DNA of 64,000 nt from positions 68,491,001-68,555,000 of the forward strand of contig CANTUV010000031.1 of NCBI GenBank assembly GCA_947685225.1. Reading direction: 5' to 3'. The stretch comes from Garcia nutans. Lineage: Eukaryota > Streptophyta > Magnoliopsida > Malpighiales > Euphorbiaceae. A program made the translations under genes and the position numbers. Positions within the stretch are counted from its first letter, which is position 1, and each line of letters begins with the position of its first letter. The notes under the pieces were generated by a model. It saw nothing but the letters and a program-made list of their open reading frames with translations, was not told the origin of the DNA and did not search any database. Positions 8,738 through 19,663 of this stretch are shown piece after piece.

Positions 8738-11144
8738 TGTAACACCCCTATATCTCGTATACGCACACTACATACTACTGCACCTGTAATATACGTATAC
8801 CAGATATAGGAGTGTCACGATTTACTAAATAAACAAATCTTTTCTTTTAGCAATAATATATAAACCCAATTTTATCTTCTTCTGCAATAATATAAGAAAA
8901 CTTAAAATTATAAGAAAACCTAAAACATTCAAATTATATTATAAAATATACTAGATAAAACACTTATTTATTATGCAGCGGAAAATATAGCGATATTTAC
9001 AAATACATATACATAAAAATCCATGTTTTACAAAACATAAAATTTATACATGTTTGGCAGTTCGTCTTTGATCTTTAAGCCCTCTATCAACGCTTCAGAA
9101 TCTAGACTCAACTCGGTCTAGCTGAACTCTCTGGTTCTACCCTGTCACCTGCGCGATAAACAACAATCGCGCTAAGCCAACGGCTTAGTGGTACAAACCA
9201 CAATAACAATATGCTTTAATGCAATGTCAATGTCATGCATTCAATCAATAGAGATCATATTCAAAAATGCTATATTTCATAACAATACATTTCATTATCT
9301 TATTTAATTATTTTACCATTTATTATTCACATTGAAACAAAGACAAGCATGGGCCCAAAAGACACTAATATGTTATTCAAAGTTCAGAGTTACTGCTTTG
9401 GTCCATAATCACAATCATCAAGCCCGTAGGCGATACATATATATCTATCCATGGATAGTGTAACAGACCCAGTCTCTTGGACCTCAATACGGCTAGACCC
9501 TAGGGCCCCAGTATCTTGGTCCTCAACCCGGCTAGACTGTTACTATTTTTGAGGCTTACGACCCAGTCTTTTCACCCCAAAAATATCATATTTCACATTT
9601 TTCAGCTGGACTCGGCTTACGACCCGGTCTTTTCACCTATCCAGCAATTCATAGGCATGCCGCCAAACTCAGAACTCTGAAAATTGAATAACATATTAAG
9701 CACACAATTATTTCATTTATCTCTTTATCATTCTCTTTCTCAATTCATTTCTCATTTCATATTCCATAATCAAATAGGCAACCATGCCCCAATTATTTCA
9801 TTTGCACTATCATAGCCAACAACAATGGCTTCACATCTCATCATATCTCAATTCACATTAAAGCAATTCATCATTAAAGTATCCACAACCAATTGCATTA
9901 AACATACATTTTGAATGATCATCATATCTTTCAAATTATGCAAATCATAATATTAATCAAATGTATCAACAATGTAATAGATTACTTAACACATTTACAA
10001 CCAAATGTGTTAAGTCCCAATATCATGTAAATATATGCAATAATGTAGGGTTTGTACTTACCTCAAGAACAACTCACACCAATCTATACACTTCCTCTTC
10101 CAAGAATCCTCAGCACTTAGATTAGGACAACTCAACCTCTTCACAACCTAATCCAAAAGGAATAATACACACTTAAATACAAATACACAAGAATGCCAAT
10201 ATAATTATTCACCTATTAGTCTCATACTAGACCCATAGATCACAAATACAAGCCAAAGCCACTATCTAGGTCCCCACGGTCTTGGTCTCACAACCCCACG
10301 GTGGTGGCCTCACAAACCCCCACGGTCGTGGGTTAGCAAACGAATCTGTCCAATTTGCTTAAAACCCCCCACGGTCGTGGCATCCAAGGGCCACGGGCGT
10401 GGCATCCATTTTGCTTCTGTTTTGGACCAAACTCATGTATTCTATGCTTTCAACTCCATTAAACACAAACACAATGAAAATCTAAGATAATAATTGCTCA
10501 AACTCACAACATACTTCAATTACCAACTCAAAACCATAACATAAACACAACCCTTACTCTTCCATTCAACTCCAAAATCACAGTCAATTAAACCCAACAC
10601 TCTCAAACACACTACAATCAAACATATTCATGCTCTTAATAATCCAACACCAAACTCAAACACAACTTAAAATAAAACAAGAGAATCAAGTGGAAACTTA
10701 CCAAAGTTGATGAAACTTCTTAAATTTCCAACTTGATCACTTGAAAACTTCATCAATTTTAAGCTTGGAAAATATAATTAAAACTCTCTTTTCTCTTGCT
10801 TAGGAGGGCCAGCCATGAAGGAAAAGAAAGGAAGAAGAAAAAGAAGAACAAGAGACAAAGTCAAATACTTCACCTCTTTAAACCTCCACCAAGAAAAAAT
10901 AATATTAAAATATTCATAAAATCCTCTTCCACTAACTTAATTTCTTTTTATTAATTTAATTAAAATAAATTTATCTTCTTTTGACCATTTACTAATTTGA
11001 CTTGTATATGTTGTATATATCACTATATATACAACATATACACTCTCTCTTTACTTCTTTTCTCTTTCCATTAAACATATACACTTAATCCAAATACAAC
11101 AATAAATATTCCAAAACTTTTAGGGTATACTTTGGGATATTACA
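8738..11144 (-). repeat. Element A 3' LTR (left copy)
   Basis: In window orientation it runs from TGTAACACCCC to GGGATATTACA. Landmarks are a terminal imperfect inverted repeat of about 80 bp (8738-8820), GCGCGAT/ATCGCGC (9151-9172) overlapping CTAAGCC/GGCTTAG (9172-9188), the palindrome CTATCCATGGATAG (9445-9458), the inverted-arm cassette (9365-9700), and a hairpin with CTTAACACATTT/AAATGTGTTAAG arms (9985-10014). Sense-strand splice-donor-like sites are the complement of TACTTACCT (10055-10063) and of AACTTACC (10695-10702). A CCACGGTCGTGG-type array lies at about 10270-10410. Confidence 0.95.
9365..9700 (-). repeat. Inverted-arm cassette in LTR A, payload palindrome + M2 + two M1
   Basis: Arms 9365-9391 and 9673-9700 are near-complementary. 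Between them are the CTATCCATGGATAG palindrome, an M2 unit starting TGTAACAGACC and ending CTGTTAC (9459-9544), and two inverted M1 copies GGCTTACGACCCAGTCTTTT (from 9553) and GGCTTACGACCCGGTCTTTT (from 9614). The other LTR has the same cassette at 16616-16951. Confidence 0.8.
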
Positions 11145-11145
11145 A

Positions 11146-11181
11146 TTCTCCCCCTCTAAAAAGAAATTTCATCCTCGAAAT
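11146..11181 (-). other. Element A polypurine tract and upstream hairpin
   Basis: Read on the minus strand, a hairpin-forming ATTTCGAGGATGAAAT (11181-11166) is followed by a purine tract AGAGGGGGAGAA (11157-11146) that directly precedes the LTR start at 11144. This would prime plus-strand DNA synthesis. One hairpin base has changed from the C seen in C and the gag relic to T. Confidence 0.9.
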
Positions 11182-11190
11182 TACGTAATC

Positions 11191-12015
11191 TCAAGTCTGA
11201 AACAATTGAGGATACTGATCTCGCATCGCTTGCTCACTCTCCCAAGTTGCCTCTTCCTTTGCATGATTCTTTCAAAGAACTTTCACCAGTGGCACTTTCT
11301 TATTTCTCAACTCTTTTACTCCATGTGCCAAAATAGCAACTGGTTCTTCTTCTAAAGTTAAATCCAAACTCACTTCAATAGATTCAACAGACAAAATATG
11401 AGATGGATCTGATCTGTACCTCCGCAACATAGAAACATGGAAGACATTGTGAATTCTATCCAACTCAGGCGGCAAAGCGAGTCGATAAGCAACTGGTCCA
11501 ACTCTTTCCAATATCTCATACGGTCCAATAAAATGAGGACTTAGTTTCCCTTTCCTACCAAATCTTAAAATCTTTTTCCAAGGGGACACTTTCAAAAATA
11601 CTTTATCTCCAACATTAAACTCTATGTCTCTCCTCTTTAAATCTGAATAAGATTTCTGCCGATCTGAAGCTGCTTTCAACCGATCCCGAATTATCTTTAC
11701 TTTCTCTTCCGTTTCTTTAATTAAATCAGGACCAACCAATTTTCCTTCTCCAATATCATTCCAACATAGAGGCGTTCTACATCTTCTTCCATATAATGCC
11801 TCAAATGGTGCCATTCCAATACTAGATTGATGACTGTTGTTATAAGCAAATTCCACAAGTGGCAAAAATCTGTCCCAACTTCCAGAAAAATCAATGACAC
11901 AGCTTCTCAACATATCCTCTATAATCTGTATCACTCTCTCTGACTACCCATCTGTCTGCGGATGAAAAGCAGTGCTAAAAAGTAACCGAGAACCCAAAAC
12001 ACCATGTAAACTCTT
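11191..12015 (-). pseudogene. Element A integrase C-terminus and chromodomain-like module
   Basis: This continues the integrase core after a TAG at 12018-12016 (Trp codon in relatives), past another TAG at 11946-11944 (Gln codon in relatives). It contains the third part of the core (HPQTDG...SER with the catalytic Glu), the GPY/F-like HFIGPYEILERVGPVAYRLA segment, and a terminal EEEPVAILAHGVKEL...EEATWE...LF module typical of the chromodomain in Tekay/Del integrases. A further TGA at 11274-11272 interrupts the chromodomain; the original terminator is TGA at 11193-11191. Integrase inserts the cDNA, and the chromodomain is thought to steer it to heterochromatin. Confidence 0.85.
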
Positions 12016-13197
12016 CTAAAACCTCGAAGTAAACCGAGGATCTCGATCAGACACCAAAGAAATTGGGACTCCATGCAATTTCACTATCTCACTGATATAC
12101 AGCTCAGCTAACTTCTCAAGAGAATAGTCCATCTGAACTGGAAGGAAATGAGCTGTCTTTGTCAACCGATCAACAATCACCCAAATAGCATCATGCTTCT
12201 TCTGAGTCAAAAGCAAACCAGAGACAAAATCCATTGTTACTCTCTCCCATTTCCATTCAGGCACTGATAAAGGTTGAAGCAACCTTGTTGGAACTTGATG
12301 CTCAGCTTTCACCCTCTGACAAGTAAGACACTTAGATACATATTCCGCAATGTCCCTCTTCATACCTGACCACCAATAATGTTGCTTCAAATCCTGACAC
12401 ATCTTTGTACTCCCAGGGTGCATAGCAAAAACCGACTGGTGTGCTTTCTCTAAAATAATCTGTCTCAATCTTGCATCATCAGGAACACACAATCTATCTT
12501 TGAACCAAAGGCTACCATCGCTTCTCGCATGAAAATCTCGGCTCTCCCCATTTTGGCAATCTGACACAACTTTCTGAATTTTCTCATCAGCCAATTGAGC
12601 CTTTTTAATTTGATCCAATAACACCGGTCTCAACTGCAATTGAGCTAACAATGCACCATCATCACATGATTCAAAACTAGCATGCAACGCTCTCAACTCA
12701 ACAAGCAACGAGAGCGAATAAACAGACAAACCTGCCAAAGACTTTCGACTCAAGGCATCAGCAACAACATTCGCCTTACCAGGATGATAATCAATCAAAC
12801 AGTCGTAGTCTTTGATCAATTCCAACCACCGTCTCTGCCGAAGATTAAGCTCTCTCTGAACACCCAAATATTTCAGACTCTTATAATCTGTGTAAATAAA
12901 ACACTTCTCCCCATACAAGTAGTGTCGCCAAATCTTCAATGTAAACACTATAGCTGCTAACTCCAAATCATGCGTCGGATAATTCAACTCATGCGGCTTC
13001 AACTGCCGAGAAGCATAAGCTATGACTTTACCCTCTTGCATTAAAACACAACCTAAACCATTATGTGAAGCATTACTGTAAATCACATATGGTTTATCTT
13101 CCACAGGCAATGTAAGAACAGGCGCTTGAGTCAACATCTCCTTCAACTGTTCAAAACTAGCTTGACACTGATCTGTCCACACAAATCTAACTCCCTT
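12016..13197 (-). pseudogene. Element A RNase H and integrase core
   Basis: It reads directly on from the RT part after a single TGA at 13200-13198. RNase H is clear, but the first catalytic aspartate is Asn (YSNASHNGLG at about 13090-13060, where B has YSDAS). Integrase follows with its HHCC zinc site (His and His in AHQSVFAMHPG, then CLTC) and the catalytic aspartates in TMDFVSG and SDRDPRF. The frame ends at a TAG at 12018-12016. Besides the stops, the Asp-to-Asn change should abolish RNase H. Confidence 0.85.
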
Positions 13198-15303
13198 TCA
13201 AAGTAATCTGATGAGTGGAGTAGCTATCAAAGAAAAACCTTTCACAAAGCGTCGATAATCGCCTGCAAAACCCAGAAAACTTCTAACTTCAGTCACAGAC
13301 TTCGGTGGACTCCAATTCAAAATGGCCTCAACTTTACTCGGGTCAACTCTAATACCATCTGCTGACACCACATGACCCAGAAAAGTCATTTGATCAAGCC
13401 AAAACTTACACTTCGACAGTTTAGCATACAATTGCTTCTCTCTTAATGTCTGCAACACAATCTGCAAATGCTTATCATGTTCCTCTTCATTATGCGAATA
13501 CACCAAAATATCATCAAAAAAGACCACCACAAACTGATCCAGATAGGGCCTAAACACCCTATTCATCAAATCCATAAAAGCTGCAGGTGCATTCGTCAAT
13601 CCAAAAGGCATCACTAAGAACTCATAATGCCCATACCTTGTGCGGAAAGTTGTCTTAGGAATATCTTCAGCTCTAACCCTTAACTGATGGTACCCTGATC
13701 TCAAATCAATCTTGGAGAAAACTGCTATTCCCTTTAACTGATCGAAGAGATCATCAATCCGAGGCAAAGGATACTTATTCTTGATAGTCACCTTGTTTAA
13801 TTGCCTATAATCTATGCACAACCTCAAAGTACCATCCTTCTTCTTTACAAACAAAACATGAGCTCCCCACGGAGAAACACTAGGGCGAACAAACCCTTTA
13901 TCCAACAACTCCTGCAACTGCACTTTCAACTCTCTCAACTCAGCAGGTGTCATTCGATAAGGAGTAATAGAGATGGGAGTGGTACCATGCAACAAATCGA
14001 TACCAAACTCAACCTCTCTCTCAGGGGGTAACCCTGGCAACTCCTCCGGAAAAACATCTGGGAATTCCGCAACTGTGGGTATACTATCAAGTTGAGAACT
14101 TACTATTCTGGTATCCACAACATGAGCAAGATAAGCATCACACCCATTTCTAATCAACTTTCTAGCTGCTACAGCTAAAACAAACAAGGATGCAAGTTGT
14201 CTCTGCTTACTAGATACCATCACACTTCTACCATCACCAGTTCTCAAGGTAACACACTTCTGTTGACAGTCTACCACAGCTCCATGCTTAGACAACCAAT
14301 CCATGCCTAATATCAAATCATACTCCTTAAAAGGCATTTCAATCAAATCCCCCAAAAATTCCTCACCTTGCACCACAACTGCACTATCATGATGCACCTT
14401 GCTAACAACCACACTATGCCCTAAAGGATTTGTCACCAACACATCAAATCCTAAGGACTCTGAATGCAATTCAGACACAGGCAAGATAGATGCACTTATG
14501 TATGAATGAGTAGATCCTGGATCAATCAAAGCAAGAACTGAAATGCCAAATAAAAAAAATACACCCGCAATGACTGCTGAAGCATCTGGTTGCCTCTGCA
14601 TCACATACACTCTCTGAGAAGACCCAGCCTCATCTGGCCTACTGCCTCCGGATGTAGAGCCTCCTCTCTGACTGATCCCGGGTCGTCCACCTCTACTAAC
14701 ACCTCTGCCACTTTGACCTCCTCTCACATTAGGTCGAGAAACTGTAGAATCTGCCTGCCTATGCTCCTGCATCTCAGGACAATCTCTAATGTAATGGTCA
14801 GGCGATCCACATCTGAAACACCCAGCTGATCCACCAATCTTCCAACAAACACCCCTATGTATCCTACCACAATGGACCACTGGAGTCGGAGCACTAGCTA
14901 CAGAAACTGTAGGTCTCGATCTCTGCCTCTGATACTGAACTGACCTACCCGACTGCCTCAGGCTCCTACTGACTCTCAGAACAAAACTTCCTATGCCTCT
15001 CTTCATAGACAAAGACCCTGCCTCAAACTGGGATCTCCTAACTCTGGTCTCCTCCTCGGTAGCAGCTGCTGCAATACCCTGTGCTCTCTCAACACTTCTA
15101 GCTGCTGCAACCAACTGAGAAAAATCCTGGTACCGAGAACCAGCAACAATACACATAATAGAAGGCCTCAACCCTTCCTCAAATCTCCTACACCGGTCAA
15201 TCTCATCAGAAATAATCCCACCGGCATAGTGACTAAACCGGATGAACTCTACCTCATACTCAGTCACTATCTGGTTATCTTGTCTCAAATTCAGAAATTC
15301 CAT
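13198..15303 (-). pseudogene. Element A gag C-terminus, protease and reverse transcriptase
   Basis: A continuous 701-codon frame. Counting from Met at 15303, the zinc knuckle CFRCGSPDHYIRDC lies at about residues 162-175. An Arg/Gly/Ser-rich tail follows. The aspartic protease site LIDPGSTHS is centred on Asp261. Reverse transcriptase spans about 430-640, with YRQLNKVTIKNKYPLPRIDD, KIDLRSGYHQ and the catalytic FFDDILVYS (Asp597-Asp598); B has the more usual FIDDILVYS. The true reading frame is continuous with gag upstream, so the Met at 15303 is not a genuine start. The frame ends at TGA 13200-13198, where relatives have an Arg codon: a CGA-to-TGA change. Confidence 0.9.
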
Positions 15304-15821
15304 CTTCTTGACATCCTTATACTCCTCGGAGTATATTTCTGCTCAAACTCCCTCAGAAAATCACTATAAGACAACGTAGGTGGATCATCCATGGCATGAG
15401 GAACCGTCTTCCACCAATCATAAGCATCTTTCTGCATAAGGGATCTAGCATAATCAAATTTATCTTCAGGAGTGGCTTGCAACTGGATAAATACTCTCTG
15501 CACTCTATCCAACCACTGCTCAGCTATTGCAGGATATGTAGTGCCAAAGAAATCCTCAGCCCCATACTTCCTCAATTTATCATAATGTCTCACCAGCACT
15601 TGAGGCTGTGGTGGCGGTGGCGGCTGCTGCACTGGAGCTTGCCTCAACAATTCTACCACATGTCTTAGCCAAATTGGTGGAACCTCATCAACAGCAGATC
15701 TCTCTGGCACAGGAACAGGTGCCTCTCCAGCTCTCTCTACCCTAGCCCCATCTCTACCCTCTTCAGGAGCTACACTCTCAGCACTACCTTCTACAGGCTG
15801 ACGTGACTGAGACGCCATCAC
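15291..15821 (-). pseudogene. Element A gag N-terminus
   Basis: The frame starts with two adjacent ATG codons; element B has only the second, so MASQSRQ at 15818 is the likelier start. A proline/glutamine-rich linker leads to the retrotransposon gag capsid domain (WLDRVQRVFIQLQATPEDKFDYA, then DWWKTVPHA). The frame is lost by a 1-bp deletion near 15323-15328, where B reads one base more; the rest of gag continues in the frame of 13198-15303. The product would form the virus-like particle. Confidence 0.9.
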
Positions 15822-15944
15822 TACCTATATCTGCAAACACTGTAGAATATACCTCATTAAAGATCAGAGACTGCCAATACCAAAACATGTATTTTATTCA
15901 AAAACCAACTTTTAAAATCAAAATATTCTTTTTCTTACAATTGA

Positions 15945-15981
15945 CCTAGGTTGAGAATCTCAAACCTAGGCTCTGATACCA
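15945..15981 (-). promoter_or_regulatory. Element A primer-binding site with adjacent hairpin
   Basis: On the minus strand TGGTATCAGAGC (15981-15970) matches the complement of the 3' end of plant initiator tRNA-Met, 7 nt inside the LTR. Immediately downstream CCTAGG-T-TTGAG-ATT-CTCAA-CCTAGG (15970-15945) forms an 11-bp stem with one bulged base and a 3-nt loop. Equivalent hairpins occur in B and C with compensatory base changes. Confidence 0.9.
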
Positions 15982-15988
15982 AAACAAT

Positions 15989-18394
15989 TGTAACACCCCT
16001 ATATCCCGTATATGTACACTACATACTACTACACCTGTAATATACGTATACCAGATACAGGAGTGTCACGATTTACTAAATAAACAAATCTTTTCTTTTA
16101 GCAATAATATATAAACCCAATTTTATCTTCTTCTGCAATAATATAAGAAAACTTAAAATTATAAGAAAACCTAAAACATTCAAATTTTATTATAAAATAT
16201 ACTAGATAAAACACTTATTTATTATGCAGCGAAAAATATAGCGATATTTACAAATACATATACATAAAAATCCATGTTTTACAAAACATAAAATTTATAC
16301 ATGTTTGGCAGTTCGTCTTTGATCTTTAAGCCCTCTATCAACGCTTCAGAATCTAGACTCAACTCGGTCTAGCTGAACTCTCTGGTTCTACCCTGTCACC
16401 TGCGCGATAAACCACAATCGCGCTAAGCCAACGGCTTAGTGGTACAAACCACAATAACAATATGCTTTAATGCAATGTGAATGTCATACATTCAATCAAT
16501 AGAGATCATATTCAAAAATGCTATATTTCATAACAATACATTTCATTATCTTATTTAATTATTTTACCATTTATTATTCACATTGAAACAAAGACAAGCA
16601 TGGGCCCAAAAGACACTAATATGTTATTCAAAGTTTAGAGTTACTGCTTTGGTCCATAATCACAATCATCAAGCCCGTAGGCGATACATATATATCTATC
16701 CATGGATAGTGTAACAGACCCAGTCTCTTGGACCTCAACCCGGCTAGACCCTAGGGCCCCAGTATCTTGGTCCTCAACCCGGCTAGACTGTTACTGTTTT
16801 TGAGGCTTACGACCCAGTCTTTTCACCCCAAAAACATCATATTTCACATTTTTCAGCTGGACTCAGCTTACGACCCGATCTTTTCACCTATCCAGCAATT
16901 CATAGGCATGCCGCCAAACTCAGAACTCTGAAAATTGAATAACATATTAAGCACACAATTATTTCATTTATCTCTTTATCATTCTCTTTCTCAATTCATT
17001 TCTCATTTCATATTCCATAAACAAATAGGCAACCATGCCCCAATTATTTCATTTGCACTATCATAGCCAACAACAATGGCTTCACATCTCATCATATCTC
17101 AATTCACATTAAAGAAATTCATCATTAAAGTATCCACAACCAATTGCATTGAACATACATTTTGAATGATCATCATATCTTTCAAATTATGCAAATCATA
17201 ACATTAATCAAATGTATCAATAATGTAATAGATTACTTAACACATTTACAACCAAATGTGTTAAGTCCCAATATCATGTAAATATATGCAATAATGTAGG
17301 GTTTGTACTTACCTCAAGAACAACTCACACCAATCTATACACTTCCTCTTCCAAGAATCCTCAACACTTAGATTAGGGCAACTCAACCTCTTCACAACCT
17401 AATCCAAAAAGAATAATACACACTTAAATACAAATACACAAGAATGCTAATATAATTATTCACCTATTAGTCTCATACTAGACCCATAGATCACAAATAC
17501 AAGCCAAAGCCACTATCTAGGTCCCCACGGTCGTGGTCTCACAACCCCACGGTCGTGGCCTCACAAACCCCCACGGTCATGGGTGAGTAAACGAATCTGT
17601 CCAGTTTGCTTAACACCCCCACGGTCGTGGCATCCAAGGGCCACGGGCGTGGCATCCATTTTGCTTCTGTTTTGGACCAAACTCATGTATTCTATGCTTT
17701 CAACTCCATTAAACACAAACACAATGAAAATCTAAGATAATAATTTCTCAAACTCACAACATACATCAATTACCAACTCAAAACCATAACATAAACACAA
17801 CCCTTACTCTTCCATTCAACTTCAAAATCATAATCAATTAAACCCAACACTCTCAAACACACCACAATCAAACATATTCATGCTCTTAATAATCCAACAC
17901 CAAACTCAAACACAACTTAAAATAAAACAAGAGAATCAAGTGGAAACTTACCAAAGTTGATGAAACTTCTTAAATTTCCAACTTGATCACTTGAAAACTT
18001 CCTCAATTTTGAGCTTGGAAAATATAATTAAAAATCTCTTCTCTCTTGCTTAGGAGGGCCGGCCATGAAGGAAAAGAAAAGAAGAAGAAAAAGAAGAACA
18101 AGAGACAAAGTCAAATACTTCACCTCTTTAAACCTCCACCAAGCAAAAATAATATTAAAATATTCATAAAATCCTCTTCCACTAACTTAATTTCTTTTTA
18201 TTAATTTAATTAAAATAAATTTATCTTCTTTTGACCATTTACTAATTTGACTTGTATATGTTGTATATATCACTATATATACAACATATACACTCTCTCT
18301 TTACTTCTTTTCTCTTTCCATGAAACATATACACTTAATCCAAATACAACAATAAATATTCCAAAACTTTTAGAGTATACTTTGGGATATTACA
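15989..18394 (-). repeat. Element A 5' LTR (right copy)
   Basis: This is 2406 bp against 2407 for the left copy, with the same termini and landmarks: terminal inverted repeat, GCGCGAT/ATCGCGC, cassette 16616-16951, TACTTACCT at 17306-17314 and AACTTACC at 17945. It is followed by the TATAG duplication. Many differences between the copies are C/T or G/A. The promoter should lie near its right end, where TATA-rich sequence precedes a CT-rich leader on the sense strand. Confidence 0.95.
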
Positions 18395-19009
18395 TATAGT
18401 GTATATTTGTGTGCTAGATTTCAATCATGCCCTAGAGAATCACATTTGAATGCTACTAAAAGAATTTTGAAATACTTGAATGGGACATTGCATTTAGAAC
18501 TTTGGTATCCGAGGAATACATCATTTGACATAATAAGCTTTTTGGATGTGGACTATGCCGATAGTCTTTTGGATAGAAAAAGCAAAATCGGAGCATGCCA
18601 TTTTTTTGGCGATTGCTTGGTTTCTTAGTTTAGCAAGAAACAAGTGTCGGTTGCTTTGTCTACCACGAAAGCCGAATATGTTGCTGCATGATTTTATTGT
18701 ACGCAAGTTTTATGGATGAAGCAACAGTTGATTGATTATGGAAAAACATTTGACCACATTCCTATTAAGTGTGATAAGACTATTGCAATTAACCTATCTA
18801 AGAATCCAATCCAACATTCAAGGTCAAAACATATAGATATTAGGCATCATTTCTTAAGAGATAATATACAAAACCAAAATGTTATCTTAGAATTCATCAA
18901 TACACAAAACCAACTTGCTGATATATTTACAAAACCATTGAATGAAGATAGATTAAACTTCATCAAGCATAACTTAGGAATGATTGATGGAAGCTCCTTG
19001 AATGAATAA
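18395..19009 (+). pseudogene. Copia RNase H, 3' end of pol
   Basis: It resumes the copia frame after element A (YLCARFQSCPRESHLNATKR). The RNase H domain follows, with the catalytic-region motifs FLDVDYADS, ALSTTKAEYVAA and the terminal HIDIRHHFLRD...ADIFTKPL signature typical of copia pol. Internal stops occur near 18626 and 18690; the last part (18716-19009) is open to the TAA terminator. It would degrade the RNA template during cDNA synthesis; it is inactive here. Confidence 0.85.
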
Positions 19010-19644
19010 ACCATATGCATTCAATTCATTGTATTGTGTTTGAAAGGTTTTATCCTCACTTTAAAACATCAATTTTGAACATAAGTTGTCCATATAAAAA
19101 TATGTTTCTATTCTTTTTTTTTTTCTATGTTTTTCCTTTGTTTAGTGCAGTCATCCTGCCCTATCTCGCAGTCACGAGTTGCTTGGTCAGTTTCATTCCA
19201 AATAGACTTCTGCGAGCGGTCGGGCAGATATGATAGACGATAGCGAGAATTTGAAAAGTCTTAACCGTTACAAATTTTCTTAAAGGTAACGAGCACCCAC
19301 CTTGTATAATGGTCACTCCATGGTCTCTAGTGAACATCCTTATGCAAAAAGATGGTCGCATCCTGTACAATCTGCACAACACTTTCTAACCATTAGTTGT
19401 CTATCAGTTTCGATTTCTTTCATCTCTAACAATTATAAATGGCTAGTTTTTCATAAGTTCTCTATTTAAACCCTTTAAACTTCAGTTACATACTTCTTTG
19501 ATCACTCTCATAATATAAACATAACATCAAACTCAAAGATCATCTCAAAACCCTTTCAATCTCAACACACTCTGTTTTTCTCTCTTGTACTTCATGTTTA
19601 ATGAAATGAAATATTAATATTTCACTTCACTTTTTGCCTTTGTC
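19010..19644 (+). other. Copia untranslated spacer before the polypurine tract
   Basis: About 630 bp between the pol stop and the polypurine tract. SIRE-type elements often carry an envelope-like ORF here; none is visible. Only short, unsupported open frames occur. The stretch 19150-19240 is locally GC-rich with CGGTCG-like motifs similar to those in the copia LTR. Confidence 0.5.
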
Positions 19645-19656
19645 AAAGGGGGAGAA
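19645..19656 (+). other. Copia polypurine tract
   Basis: AAAGGGGGAGAA precedes the LTR start TGATTGGAACATT at about 19664 and would prime plus-strand synthesis. Confidence 0.8.
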
Positions 19657-19663
19657 GATAATA

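Larger units (their letters stand above)
8738..18394 (-). mobile_element. Element A: Tekay/Del-type Ty3/gypsy chromovirus, full length but mutated
   Basis: Two LTRs of about 2.4 kb flank a 4.84-kb internal region read on the minus strand as gag-protease-RT-RNase H-integrase-chromodomain. The flanking TSD is TATAG (8733-8737 and 18395-18399). PBS and polypurine tract are in the right places. The host copia frame is restored exactly when the element and one TSD are removed. The LTRs differ by roughly 2 percent from partial comparison by eye. The polyprotein is broken by one frameshift and four in-frame stops, so this copy is no longer autonomous, but it is recent enough that every domain is obvious. 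Confidence 0.95.

Noticed and set aside
19010..19644. Envelope-like ORF of a SIRE element
   Set aside because: Only short unrelated frames occur between RNase H and the polypurine tract; no transmembrane or signal segment stands out.
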